Notes: generated by a model from the sequence alone, not told the origin. DNA of 64,000 bases from Thermocrinis minervae (GCF_900142435.1 NZ_LT670846.1:62001-126000); one strand, 5' to 3'. Counted from the first letter of the stretch, positions 23,678 through 31,952 are shown. Program-made: numbers and translations.

Positions 23678-24328
23678 TTAGTCCTCACTATTTTTATAAC
23701 TACGATAGTTACAAACTTCTGACAGTAATCTTTCTACGATCATTTTTAACTCACTCTCGGAAAGCCGGTACTCAAGGATTTTGTTTATCTTCTTCTTTGT
23801 CCTTTCCCAGGTTTTGTAAACATTGTCTTTAGAGATGCCCTTTAGTTCTTCTACATCGCCATAAAGATACTTCCGAAGATAATAACAGAGCACCATCTTT
23901 TCCCTGTCAGATAGACTACTGACTATAAGGTTGTAAGTTTGGTCTAACTCTACCTGAGAGTCTATTCCTTTATAGTAAGGGGTAAGACTTTGAACATCCA
24001 CAACCTCTGCCCGCTGCTCATCAAGGGATATACTTAGAAGATTTTTATCGTACAAATCCAGAAGTGTATTTTTTATCATGATACCTATGTAGGATATTTT
24101 TAGTTCTTCTTTTCTTAAAAGTTCAGCTTTTTTCGTGAGTATCTTGTATTTGATCTCAGAAGCAACATCTTCTACCCAGTCTTCTCCTAAGAACTTTCGC
24201 ATAGTTTCTTCCATCCCCGATGATCTACTAATTCTGATTATCAAGTTCTTTAGATAAACTTCAGCCTTTTTATACTCTTTAGGATCATCACCAAGTAGCT
24301 TAGATATAAGATCCTTTGCATCTTTCAT
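23678..24328 (-). CDS. calpS: CalpS: ECF-like sigma factor of the Calp module
   Basis: A 216-residue sigma-like protein. Residues about 22-105 resemble sigma region 2 (WVEDVASEIKYKILTKKAELL; ISYIGIMIKNTLLDLYDK). Residues about 145-195 resemble region 4 (SLSDREKMVLCYYLRKYLYG, then KGISKDNVYKTWERTKKKI as the helix-turn-helix). In the known module, CalpS is inactive while bound to CalpT and joins RNA polymerase after CalpT cleavage. Its ATG overlaps the upstream gene as ATGA, and calpT begins 6 nt after its stop. Confidence 0.8.
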   Translation of the reverse strand: MKDAKDLISKLLGDDPKEYKKAEVYLKNLIIRISRSSGMEETMRKFLGEDWVEDVASEIKYKILTKKAELLRKEELKISYIGIMIKNTLLDLYDKNLLSISLDEQRAEVVDVQSLTPYYKGIDSQVELDQTYNLIVSSLSDREKMVLCYYLRKYLYGDVEELKGISKDNVYKTWERTKKKINKILEYRLSESELKMIVERLLSEVCNYRSYKNSED

Positions 24329-24789
24329 ACTCTTTTATCCTCAAATGAAACTACACAGTTCTCCTCAATGTATTTGTCGATTATATCCAAATCTTTACAA
24401 TATCCGCATCCTATAAAGTTGAATACGCCACTTTTTAGTCTATAACCTGTTATCCTTTTCCTATGTCTGTCATAAAAGAGGTATGAATTACGCTTGATCC
24501 ACTTACATTCCGAGGCTGTTTTAACACATGCACCTAAATCAATGTTTGTATCCTTGTCTTTGTAAAACTTCTTAGTGGTTAGGAAAAATACAATCAAATA
24601 TTCACCCTGTTCTACATACACGAATGGCCTTCGCTTGTTTGGATCCTTCATGTATCCAAGGTCCGTTTTTAGTAGATCTTCTAAAAGTTTCAAATTCTGT
24701 GGATCTACAAACCCCAGGAATTTAAAATTTTTAATAAGCTTATGTCCCTTTGTCTGAAATATTAAGCCAAAGTCAAACCCCTCGCTCAC
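24325..24789 (-). CDS. Unknown 154-residue protein between cas6 and calpS
   Basis: I do not recognise this protein. It starts at GTG 24789, overlapping the cas6 end by 17 nt, and overlaps calpS by 4 nt, so it is made with the Calp module. NKRRPFVYVEQGEYLIVFFL followed by TTKKFYKD recalls the opening strands of MazF/PemK-fold proteins. CalpT is also MazF-like, so a second MazF-fold member is possible but weakly supported. It contains a GCGYCKDLD element and five cysteines in all, which could bind a metal. It has no membrane segment. Confidence 0.55.
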   Translation of the reverse strand: MSEGFDFGLIFQTKGHKLIKNFKFLGFVDPQNLKLLEDLLKTDLGYMKDPNKRRPFVYVEQGEYLIVFFLTTKKFYKDKDTNIDLGACVKTASECKWIKRNSYLFYDRHRKRITGYRLKSGVFNFIGCGYCKDLDIIDKYIEENCVVSFEDKRV

Positions 24790-25474
24790 ACCTGTCTACC
24801 TCCAGGTAGCCAAAACCCTGTCCTGTCCTAACACCAAGGCCACACTGGTAGACAAACTTTAGCAGCTCCTCAGACTCCGTTTCTATTCTAAACCTGCCCA
24901 AGAAGGCTGGAATGTTACCACCATAATGCTTTACTTGTTGTGGCTTTATCTCCACAGGTACAAACTTGAACTCCTTTACCCTTGGTATGTATCCTTTTAT
25001 GCTGGCAAACCTCTTTAGCGTGTTTTCCAAAAGGGACTCGTTAAAAAGATCATCAGCTGGTAGTAGGTACTTACCTGCCTCGGAAATCCTCTGTACTACC
25101 ACAGGAGAAAGGGTCTTAAAGCACCCATTCACCTTTTGTTCCCTCTCCTCCTTTATGCTTTCTATTATAAACTTTCCCGTGCCTATTGGGTGCATATATA
25201 GAGATTCCTTTAGCCTAGCCATGGAGATGTAAAACCTTACAGCTAGTACGCTATAGCATGTGGAAAACCTGAAGTTAATTTTCTGAACGTTTTTAATTAG
25301 CTTGTCTTCAAAAATGGCATCTTGGAAAAAGACTGCAAAGGTATAAGCCCTAGGACTACTTCCTTCAAACTCTTCAGGTCCTAAAGCCTTTTTCAGAAGG
25401 GCTATAAATCTACTTCTGTAGTCTACAGATACTGTGGCGGGTTCCAAGCTTCTCAGAACAACTAAAAACCTCAT
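24773..25474 (-). CDS. cas6: CRISPR-associated Cas6 endoribonuclease
   Basis: Cas6 cuts the CRISPR precursor transcript within the repeats to make crRNAs. The 233-residue RAMP protein begins MRFLVVLRSLEPATVSVDYR. The MHPIGTGKFIIESI segment is in the middle, and it ends with the glycine-rich loop CGLGVRTGQGFGYLEV that marks Cas6. Its ATG directly abuts the hisIE stop (TAG then ATG, no base between), so the cas operon is transcriptionally fused to hisIE. Confidence 0.93.
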   Translation of the reverse strand: MRFLVVLRSLEPATVSVDYRSRFIALLKKALGPEEFEGSSPRAYTFAVFFQDAIFEDKLIKNVQKINFRFSTCYSVLAVRFYISMARLKESLYMHPIGTGKFIIESIKEEREQKVNGCFKTLSPVVVQRISEAGKYLLPADDLFNESLLENTLKRFASIKGYIPRVKEFKFVPVEIKPQQVKHYGGNIPAFLGRFRIETESEELLKFVYQCGLGVRTGQGFGYLEVDRCERGV

Positions 25475-26089
25475 CTACTTAAACCTTTTAGAGAGCTCCC
25501 ACAAAACCTCTTCTATGTCTACTCCCCAAACGGTCAAGGAAAAAATAAGAGAATACAAAAGGTCAGCACATTCGCTTACAACCCGCTCCTTGTCGGAGTT
25601 TTTGAGAGCTATAAGAAGTTCTACTGCCTCCTCTCCAAACTTCTGGAAAACCCTGTCCGGACCTTCCTTGTACAACTTTGCTGTGTAAGAACCTTCAGGT
25701 AATGTTTCTATCCTTTCCCTTATGACATCCTGTAGCCTTGCTAGGACTTCAAAGGGTAGAATCCTGTTTACATGCTTTCCTTCTTTATCCCTAAAAAAGC
25801 AGTTCCTTTCTCCTGTGTGACACGCTTTATCCTTTTCCTGGTGAACTATATACAGGAGTGCATCCTCATCGCAATCTACTCTGACTTCCAAGACTTTCTG
25901 TAATTCTCCTGACGTCTCTCCTTTCTTCCATACCTTGTTTCTTGAGCGGGAAAAGTAGTGAGCATAGCCTGTCTGTAGTGTTTTCTCTATGGCCTCTTGA
26001 TTTGCCCAGGCGAACATCCTCACCTCCCCAGTCCTTACATCCTGAGCTATGACAGGAATCAGACCTTTCTCGTTGAACTTGAGTTCCAC
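25475..26089 (-). CDS. hisIE: HisIE: phosphoribosyl-AMP cyclohydrolase / phosphoribosyl-ATP pyrophosphatase
   Basis: A bifunctional enzyme for steps 2 and 3 of histidine synthesis, 204 residues. The HisI half (1-115) has [40 protein letters not shown] and HTGERNCFF, including the zinc-binding Cys and His. The HisE half (about 118-204) has [27 protein letters not shown]. The start is GTG 26089. A shared promoter lies in the 20-bp gap to the divergent SDR gene. It is the first gene of the transcription unit that continues into cas6. Confidence 0.95.
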   Translation of the reverse strand: MELKFNEKGLIPVIAQDVRTGEVRMFAWANQEAIEKTLQTGYAHYFSRSRNKVWKKGETSGELQKVLEVRVDCDEDALLYIVHQEKDKACHTGERNCFFRDKEGKHVNRILPFEVLARLQDVIRERIETLPEGSYTAKLYKEGPDRVFQKFGEEAVELLIALKNSDKERVVSECADLLYSLIFSLTVWGVDIEEVLWELSKRFK

Positions 26090-26109
26090 AGCAGGTATAT
26101 TTTACCTCA
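26090..26109. promoter_or_regulatory. 20-bp symmetric bidirectional promoter, hisIE/SDR
   Basis: The gap between two divergent GTG starts holds the inverted repeat AGGTA-TATTT-TACCT. Rightward -10 TATATT (26096-26101) ends 8 nt before the GTG at 26110. Leftward -10 TAAAAT (26104-26099) ends 9 nt before the GTG at 26089. Both transcripts would be leaderless or nearly so. Confidence 0.55.
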
Positions 26110-26844
26110 GTGAAGACGGTACTTATCACAGGCATAAGAAGGATAGGCTTTGAGATAGCCAAGTACCTTTTAGAGAAAGGTTACGATCTTATAGTCTACT
26201 ACAAGGAATCCTCGGACAAGGCAAGAGAGCTAGAAGGATACGCCAGAAAGTTGGAAAGGATATTCCAAGCCTACAAGGTAGACCTAAATGACTTGGAGTC
26301 CGTAAGCAGGATTACCAAGGAGGTAACCGAAAAGTTTGCTCCCGATGCTTTCATACATGTAGCCGGTCCTTATTTCCCCACACCTTTTAAGGAATTATCT
26401 CTTGAGGCTCTTCATCTTCACTTTACCCCCACCGTTGAGGCCTTCCTTGAAATCTCAAAAATTCTCTCAGAGGGTTTTTTGAAGAAGGAGGGTCAGGTAA
26501 AGGGAAGGATAGTAGCCTTTGGAGATTGGGCGGTGGACACACCCTATAAAAACTACGTCGCTTATTTTGTCTCAAAGGGAGCTCTGCATACGGCTGTCAA
26601 GGTGTTAGCCAGGGAGCTCGCTCCTCATGTGCTTGTAAATTGCATAGCCTTGGGCCCTACTCTAAAGCCCGACGACTTTACTCAGGAAAGATGGGAAGAC
26701 TACATAAGAAGAACTCCCCTTAAAAGATCCGTATCCCTCAAGGACGTAGTAGAACTTACCTACTTCCTTATGAACGTGGAAAGTATGACAGGCGAGATAA
26801 TAAACCTCGACTCTGGGAGGCATATAGCAGGTGAATGTGGATAA
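26110..26844 (+). CDS. SDR-family oxidoreductase, pteridine reductase (FolM)-like
   Basis: A 244-residue short-chain dehydrogenase. The nucleotide motif ITGIRRIGFEIA has the RRIG variant common in pteridine reductases. HVAGPYF replaces the usual NNAG, and the catalytic pair is YVAYFVSKGALH (Tyr and Lys). MTGEIINLDSG closes the fold. A role in reducing a pterin is plausible because queC, another GTP-derived pathway gene, follows with overlap, but substrate cannot be read from sequence. The start is GTG 26110, probably leaderless. Confidence 0.78.
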   Translation: MKTVLITGIRRIGFEIAKYLLEKGYDLIVYYKESSDKARELEGYARKLERIFQAYKVDLNDLESVSRITKEVTEKFAPDAFIHVAGPYFPTPFKELSLEALHLHFTPTVEAFLEISKILSEGFLKKEGQVKGRIVAFGDWAVDTPYKNYVAYFVSKGALHTAVKVLARELAPHVLVNCIALGPTLKPDDFTQERWEDYIRRTPLKRSVSLKDVVELTYFLMNVESMTGEIINLDSGRHIAGECG

Positions 26845-27436
26845 AGTAGGAGTACTTTTTAGCGGAGGAGTAGAAAGTACAACCCTTCTCTATATGTACC
26901 TTAGGAAAGGGTTTTTGGTATATCCCTTCTACGTCAAGAGTGGTATGCTATGGGAAAACCTTGAGCTGGAAAACGCTGCAAACCTTTGGGTTTACACAAA
27001 GAGGCTATATAGGAACCTCATGGCTATAAAGATTGTGCCATACAAACAGTCTAACTTTTTGAAGGTTCCAACCTCCGAGGAGGAGCTATTTATACCAGCC
27101 AGGAACCTGTCTATCATAGTAGCAGTAGCTCCTTTCCTTAGGATGAAAGGTATAAAGACACTCGCTATAGGGAGTCTTGGAGCTTACCCTTTTCCAGACA
27201 ATAGTCTGGATTACCTAAAGAAGGTACAGGAGCTTCTAAGTATAGGTATGGCCTTTTCTGTAAACATAGAAGCTCCACTTTTTGGTATGGATAAAAGGTA
27301 TATTGTAAAGAGTTACAAGGATATAGTACCCTATTACCTTACCCTATCCTGTGCAAACCCAAGAAGGATAAAGGGTAAGATAACTCCGTGCGGAAGATGC
27401 ATAAAGTGTTTAGAAAGATTTCAAGCTTTCGATTGA
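26831..27436 (+). CDS. queC: QueC-like 7-cyano-7-deazaguanine synthase
   Basis: A PP-loop ATPase of 201 residues. QueC turns carboxy-deazaguanine into preQ0 for queuosine synthesis. The PP-loop is FSGGVESTTLLYM. FIPARNLSIIVAVA and the late zinc site (SCANP followed by CGRCIKC) match the family. It is somewhat shorter than typical QueC (about 220-230). The start overlaps the SDR gene by 14 nt (GTG 26831; GTG 26837 also possible). It ends 16 nt inside the convergent ydcH. Confidence 0.8.
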   Translation: MNVDKVGVLFSGGVESTTLLYMYLRKGFLVYPFYVKSGMLWENLELENAANLWVYTKRLYRNLMAIKIVPYKQSNFLKVPTSEEELFIPARNLSIIVAVAPFLRMKGIKTLAIGSLGAYPFPDNSLDYLKKVQELLSIGMAFSVNIEAPLFGMDKRYIVKSYKDIVPYYLTLSCANPRRIKGKITPCGRCIKCLERFQAFD

Positions 27437-27654
27437 AGATTCTTTTGAAACTCAGCTATCTTCTTCTCCATCATATCTTTGTGGTATAGTTTTTCTTTTT
27501 TTAGCTTTTCTATTTCCATCTCAAGTTCGTGAGTCATGGGATGGTGCTTTTCTAGCTTTGCTATCTCTTTATCTAAATCTCTGTGTTTTTCGTAATGGTA
27601 GGCAAAGTCCTTATCTTCCTTTAGCAACTTTTCAATTATCTCTTCTCTTGTCAT
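27421..27654 (-). CDS. YdcH/DUF465-family coiled-coil protein
   Basis: A 77-residue, highly charged helical hairpin protein: FAYHYEKHRDLDKEIAKLEK, then MEIEKLKKEKLYHKDMMEKK. This matches the small DUF465/YdcH family, whose function is not settled. Its ATG overlaps the upstream membrane-protein stop as ATGA. Confidence 0.8.
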   Translation of the reverse strand: MTREEIIEKLLKEDKDFAYHYEKHRDLDKEIAKLEKHHPMTHELEMEIEKLKKEKLYHKDMMEKKIAEFQKNLQSKA

Positions 27655-28073
27655 GATAGATCCTCCTCCTTTGGTCTTAGTAGGTATAAGTTTAACATAG
27701 ACAGCAAATAAGCTAAGACAAGGTTGGAAAGACTAGCAAAGACTATGTAGAGTATAAAGGATATGAAAAAGGGTAAAGATGCTAAAACGAACATCCAGAA
27801 GTATCTTCTTGTAGCCGTATAGCTCCAGTAAGGATCCTTGTCAGCCACTATGGGGAAAAACCTTCTTTTAAGGAAAAGGGAAATAGAAACGCAGAGCAAA
27901 AAGAGTAAAAAAGTGAGCGCATTAAGGTAGATTACAAGCTTTAAAGGCAAAGGTATAGAAAAGAAGGGATATAGAACAAGACAGCCGAAGAATAATAGAC
28001 CAACAAAAGCTACATAGGCAAAGAAAAATTGTTTTACCCTTCTTCTATAGACTACTCTTAAATCTGTACTCAT
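27651..28073 (-). CDS. Small integral membrane protein of unknown function
   Basis: A 140-residue protein with a basic N-terminus (RVVYRRRVKQ), four predicted membrane helices and a charged C-terminus (LLRPKEEDLS). I set the start at ATG 28073. The open frame continues upstream only as antisense to motA, which is real. No family was recognised. It is translated with ydcH and shares a 28-bp divergent gap with motA. Confidence 0.6.
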   Translation of the reverse strand: MSTDLRVVYRRRVKQFFFAYVAFVGLLFFGCLVLYPFFSIPLPLKLVIYLNALTFLLFLLCVSISLFLKRRFFPIVADKDPYWSYTATRRYFWMFVLASLPFFISFILYIVFASLSNLVLAYLLSMLNLYLLRPKEEDLS

Positions 28074-28101
28074 TATTACCGAGAAATATAAAATATAACC
28101 C
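28074..28101. promoter_or_regulatory. 28-bp divergent promoter, membrane protein/motA
   Basis: Rightward TAAAAT (28089-28094) ends 7 nt before the motA ATG, predicting a leaderless transcript; motA has no Shine-Dalgarno site. Leftward TATATT (28090-28085) lies 11 nt before the other ATG. The two -10 elements overlap. Confidence 0.5.
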
Positions 28102-28848
28102 ATGGATATACTTACAATAGTAGGCCTGATAGGCGGTTTTGCCTCACTGCTCATAGGTGCAGTACTAAAAGGAGCAAGTATACCCTTCCTGATACAACCG
28201 TCCGCCTTTGTGATAGTCGTGCCTACTACCCTTTTCGCAAGCTTGATAACTGTCCCACTTCCGAAGTTCTCCAAGATAATTGAAGGTCTTAAGATGGCCT
28301 TTGGAACTTCCAAAGAAGATCTTCTACAGGTAAAGGTACAGCTTGTCGAGTTAGCTAATGTAGTGAGGAGAGAAGGTATGCTAGCTTTGGAGACAAAAGC
28401 TGATGAAATAACTAACCCCTTTATCAAAAGGGCTGTAGATCTAATGGTTTTGGGAGTAGAAGAACATGTTCTTGTAGAAAGCTTGGAATCCGAAATAGCC
28501 AGAGTAGAAGAAGATTATGAGATAGCAATAGAATATTGGAAAACAGCAGCAGAGAGCGCACCTACCTTTGGTCTTGTCGGTGCTGTGTTTGGACTTATGA
28601 AGGCTCTAAAGAGTCTCGATAATGCTAACGAACTTGCTCATGGTATCTCTGCCGCTTTTGTTGCTACAGTATACGGAATATCTTTTTCCTACCTTGTCTT
28701 TGGCCCTATCTCAAAGAAGATAAAGGTAAAATCCAAAGAAGAAATCTTGAAGATGCAGATGGTCCTGGATGCATGTAGGATGATGATCAGAGGTGAAAAT
28801 CCAAGGCTTATAGAGGAGAAGTTGAACAGCTACGTAGAGGTTAAGTAA
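28102..28848 (+). CDS. motA: Flagellar motor stator protein MotA
   Basis: MotA is the five-subunit ring of the stator ion channel. The 248-residue protein has the four membrane helices of the family (about 4-22, 28-50, 150-175, 185-205). The signature AESAPTFGLVGAVFGLMKAL contains the functionally important proline. The cytoplasmic loop has charged residues that would touch the rotor. motB begins on the last base of its stop codon (TAATG). Confidence 0.94.
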   Translation: MDILTIVGLIGGFASLLIGAVLKGASIPFLIQPSAFVIVVPTTLFASLITVPLPKFSKIIEGLKMAFGTSKEDLLQVKVQLVELANVVRREGMLALETKADEITNPFIKRAVDLMVLGVEEHVLVESLESEIARVEEDYEIAIEYWKTAAESAPTFGLVGAVFGLMKALKSLDNANELAHGISAAFVATVYGISFSYLVFGPISKKIKVKSKEEILKMQMVLDACRMMIRGENPRLIEEKLNSYVEVK

Positions 28849-29585
28849 TGGCGAGAAAGAAAAAGTGTCCCGAGGAAGTTTCAGAGAAATGGGCAATACC
28901 TTACGCCGACTTCCTCACACTCCTCCTGTGTCTCTTCATAGCTTTGTTTGCAATGGCTCAGGCTGGAAAACAGGCTGCTGTAGAGTACGCTCAGGCCTTT
29001 GCAAGAGCCTTCGGTATGAGGCTGGTACCTTTTCAAGAGACACTACCCAAGCAGATCCTCCCACAACCTGTAGTACCACCAGCTAGACCAACGGAAAAGG
29101 GGCTAAAGCTCCAGAGGCAGCTTGAAGAACTCCATGAGATGCTTCAGAAGATGGGATTGGAGGGTGAGTTTAAGGTCTCTTACGAGGTTATAGGCATAAG
29201 GCTTATACTACAGGAGAAACTCCTCTTTGACAGTGGTTCTGCCACCATAAAGCCTGAGTTCTATCCCATACTTGACAAACTTGTTGAAATATTAAACAGC
29301 CTTCCAAACCCCATAGAGGTAGAAGGACATACGGACAATATACCCATCTCCACTGACCTGTACCCTTCCAACTGGGAGCTTTCAACAGCCAGAGCTAGCG
29401 CTGTAGTACGTTACTTCATAGCTAAGGGTATATCACCGAGCAGGTTAAAAGCTGCAGGTTACGCAGACACAAGACCTATAGCTCCTAATACTACACCCGA
29501 AGGTAGAGCCCAAAACAGAAGGGTTGAGATAGTCATACTCAACATAAAAGGTTCTGAGCTTACCCAGCAGACACCTCAACAGTAG
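28848..29585 (+). CDS. motB: Flagellar motor stator protein MotB
   Basis: MotB supplies the ion-carrying Asp and the peptidoglycan anchor of the stator. The 245-residue protein has one membrane helix with PYADFLTLLLCLFIALFAMA (the Asp is in YADF). A linker follows, then an OmpA-like domain with VEGHTDNIPI and NWELSTARASAVVRYFI. Ion type (proton or sodium) cannot be decided. Its 3' end overlaps the convergent aminotransferase by 26 nt. Confidence 0.94.
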   Translation: MARKKKCPEEVSEKWAIPYADFLTLLLCLFIALFAMAQAGKQAAVEYAQAFARAFGMRLVPFQETLPKQILPQPVVPPARPTEKGLKLQRQLEELHEMLQKMGLEGEFKVSYEVIGIRLILQEKLLFDSGSATIKPEFYPILDKLVEILNSLPNPIEVEGHTDNIPISTDLYPSNWELSTARASAVVRYFIAKGISPSRLKAAGYADTRPIAPNTTPEGRAQNRRVEIVILNIKGSELTQQTPQQ

Positions 29586-30609
29586 CCAACACAGACTGTA
29601 TGATGTAATCTACTTGCTCCTCGGTAAGGTATGGATGGACAGGTATGGAAAACACTTCTCTTCTAAACTTCTCTGCCCTATCCAACGGTAGATGCTCAGC
29701 GTTTCTTAGTTCACTTAGAAGGTACGTGTAATAAACTCTTGAGTCTATACCTGCCCTCTTAAGATCCTGGATTATCTTGTCCCTCTCTGGATGGCGCAAG
29801 GTATAAAGGTGATAAACATGATAAGCTCCTTCTCTTTCGGTGGGTACCGCAAAGTGATTTTTAAAGGCTTGGTTGTAAATCTGCGCCCACGCTCTTCTTG
29901 CTTTGTTCCTTTCGTCGAGGTACTTTAGCTGTATGCTACCTATAGCAGCTTGGAATTCTGTAATCCTTACGTTAAAAGCAGGATGCTCTCCAAAATCTAT
30001 CCACTTCTTTACCTCATTAGCAAGCTTTTCATCCTTAACAGCTATAGCACCGCCTTCCCCCATAGGTACGTTCTTGGAAGCATAGAAGCTAAAAGCCGCC
30101 ATATGGCCTATAGAGCCTGCCTTCTTTCCCTTAAACTCGGCACCGTGTGCCTGTGCTGCATCTTCCAAAACATAAAAGCCATACTTTTCAGAAAGGTACA
30201 TTATGCTTTCCATGTCAGCGGTCTGACCGTAAAGATGTACAGCTATGGCCACCTTCGGTCTGTACCTTTTTACTGCATCTTCTAACTGTCCAGGGTCCAT
30301 GGTGTAGTACTCGTCCACATCCACAACCACAGGAATACCACCAGCTAAGAGAACAGCATCTATGGTAGCCATAAAACTTAAAGCAGGAACTACCACCCTC
30401 TGACCTTCAACACCCAGAGCCTTGAGTGCTATAAACAGAGCTACGGTACCAGAACAAACGCTGTACACATGCTCCACACCTAGGTAGCTTGCAAACTCTT
30501 CTTGAAACCTTTGGGTCCATTTACCCCTGGTGATCTGTCTACTTTCCAATATCTCCAGCAGGGCCTGTTTTTCCTCTTCAAAAAACCTTGGTTCTATAAT
30601 GTTTATCAT
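29560..30609 (-). CDS. DegT/DnrJ/EryC1/StrS-family PLP aminotransferase
   Basis: A 349-residue fold-type I aminotransferase of the sugar-modifying family. It has CSGTVALFIALKALG near the N-terminus, the Asp pocket YVLEDAAQAHGA, and the PLP-binding Lys in SFYASKNVPMGEGGA. These enzymes usually convert keto-sugars to amino-sugars for surface glycans. No other sugar-nucleotide genes are adjacent, so the substrate is open. The predicted start point is at the ATG (leaderless), from the shared 20-bp promoter. Confidence 0.88.
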   Translation of the reverse strand: MINIIEPRFFEEEKQALLEILESRQITRGKWTQRFQEEFASYLGVEHVYSVCSGTVALFIALKALGVEGQRVVVPALSFMATIDAVLLAGGIPVVVDVDEYYTMDPGQLEDAVKRYRPKVAIAVHLYGQTADMESIMYLSEKYGFYVLEDAAQAHGAEFKGKKAGSIGHMAAFSFYASKNVPMGEGGAIAVKDEKLANEVKKWIDFGEHPAFNVRITEFQAAIGSIQLKYLDERNKARRAWAQIYNQAFKNHFAVPTEREGAYHVYHLYTLRHPERDKIIQDLKRAGIDSRVYYTYLLSELRNAEHLPLDRAEKFRREVFSIPVHPYLTEEQVDYIIQSVLATVEVSAG

Positions 30610-30629
30610 CCTTTAAAATATACCATATC
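30610..30629. promoter_or_regulatory. 20-bp symmetric bidirectional promoter, degT/ppiD-like
   Basis: Rightward TAAAAT (30614-30619) ends 10 nt before the ATG at 30630. Leftward TATATT (30622-30617) ends 7 nt before the ATG at 30609. The core TTTAAAATATACC is almost the same as in the hisIE/SDR gap. Confidence 0.55.
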
Positions 30630-31952
30630 ATGTACTCTTTAATACACAAGCATAAAAGGCTGGTAGCTCTTTTGGTAGGTTTAGCTTCCTTTAGCTTCTT
30701 CCTATGGTTGTTTTTCCAAGGAGGGGTAAAAGAGTTTTTCTCCAGCAGTAGCTGTGTTGCAAAAGTTAACTCGGAATGTATAAGCCTTAGGGATTACAGA
30801 AGGGAGCTTATGCGCTACTCTAGATTCCTTGAGGACAAAAACCTTGAACAAAGTGTGAAGAAAACGGTGCTTGAAAGCCTTATAGTTCAAGAATTACTCT
30901 ATCAAAAGGCAAAAGAACAAGGACTGCTAGCAAGTCCTATGGAGGTAAAAGAGGTAATAAGTTCAGATCCGAGCTTTCAAGAAAACGGAACCTTTAACCT
31001 CCAAAAGTACAAAGACACCCTTCTTAAAGTAGGTATGGAGCCTTACGAGTACGAAGAGTACATAAAAAGGCTTCTAAGCATACAGAAACTCCTAAGACTC
31101 ATATCCAACGCCGTCTACATGACACCAGTGGAGGAAGAGATCAATATAAAGGTACACTCTACCCTATTGTCTGGAAGGCTTTACCTCATAACACCTCAAA
31201 CAGTACGCATAGACTATAAACCTTCAGAAGAAGAGATACTAAACTACTACAAACAACACCAAGAGGAATTCAAGTCAGAACCTACTAAGGTGATAAGAGT
31301 TTGGAGAGTAAAAGACAAAAAGGTGGCCCAGAGTATATACGAAGATTTAAAGTCTGGAAAGGAAGTACAGGGTTTTGAAGAATTACAGCTACCAAAGGAC
31401 AGTCAAAGGCTCAGCCAAAACCTTCTTGGAGAAGTACAGAAACTATCTCAGAAGGGACAGTTCACCTTTACCAGAGAAGGAGAGGATTACGTAATCATCA
31501 AGCTCGAGGATGTTAAGGAAGGAACCCAGGATTTTCAAGAGGTAAAACAGAAAGTAGCTGAGAGGCTTTTCCAAGAAAAGTTAAAGGATCTGCTAAAGCA
31601 AAAAGCTGAGGAGTACACCAAACAACTAAAAGCTTCAAAGGAGATAGATCTAAGGTTCCTCAGCTTCTCTAAGGCTTCTATATCTCAAATATCTTCTATA
31701 CTCAGACTTAAGGACAAAGATGTAGTAGAATTAATCTTCTCTAAGGAAAAAGTGTTTGGTCCTTATGAGATGTTAAACGGTTACGGTGTAATAGTTGTAG
31801 AAAACAGAGAACAGAGCATTCCGAAGGATAGAGATGCTATAATAAAGGAAGTACTCAGCCTCAAATCTGAAAGCGTGATAGACAGGTACATAGACTACCT
31901 GCGCAAAAACTCCAAGATAAGCATAAACAAGGAGCTTTTGGGAATTGAGTAG
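30630..31952 (+). CDS. PpiD/SurA-type periplasmic folding factor
   Basis: A 440-residue inner-membrane-anchored protein with one N-terminal helix (about 10-30). A SurA-N-like domain follows (VAKVNSECISLRDYRREL; LESLIVQELLYQKAKEQG), then a PpiC-like region and a helical C-terminus. This layout fits PpiD, which helps envelope proteins fold. The parvulin domain looks shortened or degenerate, so isomerase activity is doubtful. Confidence 0.72.
   Translation: MYSLIHKHKRLVALLVGLASFSFFLWLFFQGGVKEFFSSSSCVAKVNSECISLRDYRRELMRYSRFLEDKNLEQSVKKTVLESLIVQELLYQKAKEQGLLASPMEVKEVISSDPSFQENGTFNLQKYKDTLLKVGMEPYEYEEYIKRLLSIQKLLRLISNAVYMTPVEEEINIKVHSTLLSGRLYLITPQTVRIDYKPSEEEILNYYKQHQEEFKSEPTKVIRVWRVKDKKVAQSIYEDLKSGKEVQGFEELQLPKDSQRLSQNLLGEVQKLSQKGQFTFTREGEDYVIIKLEDVKEGTQDFQEVKQKVAERLFQEKLKDLLKQKAEEYTKQLKASKEIDLRFLSFSKASISQISSILRLKDKDVVELIFSKEKVFGPYEMLNGYGVIVVENREQSIPKDRDAIIKEVLSLKSESVIDRYIDYLRKNSKISINKELLGIE

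Noticed and set aside
23678-24328. Ordinary housekeeping or stress sigma factor
   Set aside because: It lacks the group 1/2 motifs seen in the sigma gene at 8440-9366 and is locked between calpT and an unknown gene in the cas operon.
28074-28427. Extended minus-strand frame upstream of the small membrane protein
   Set aside because: It is antisense to the start of motA, which has clear family motifs; the real ATG is 28073.
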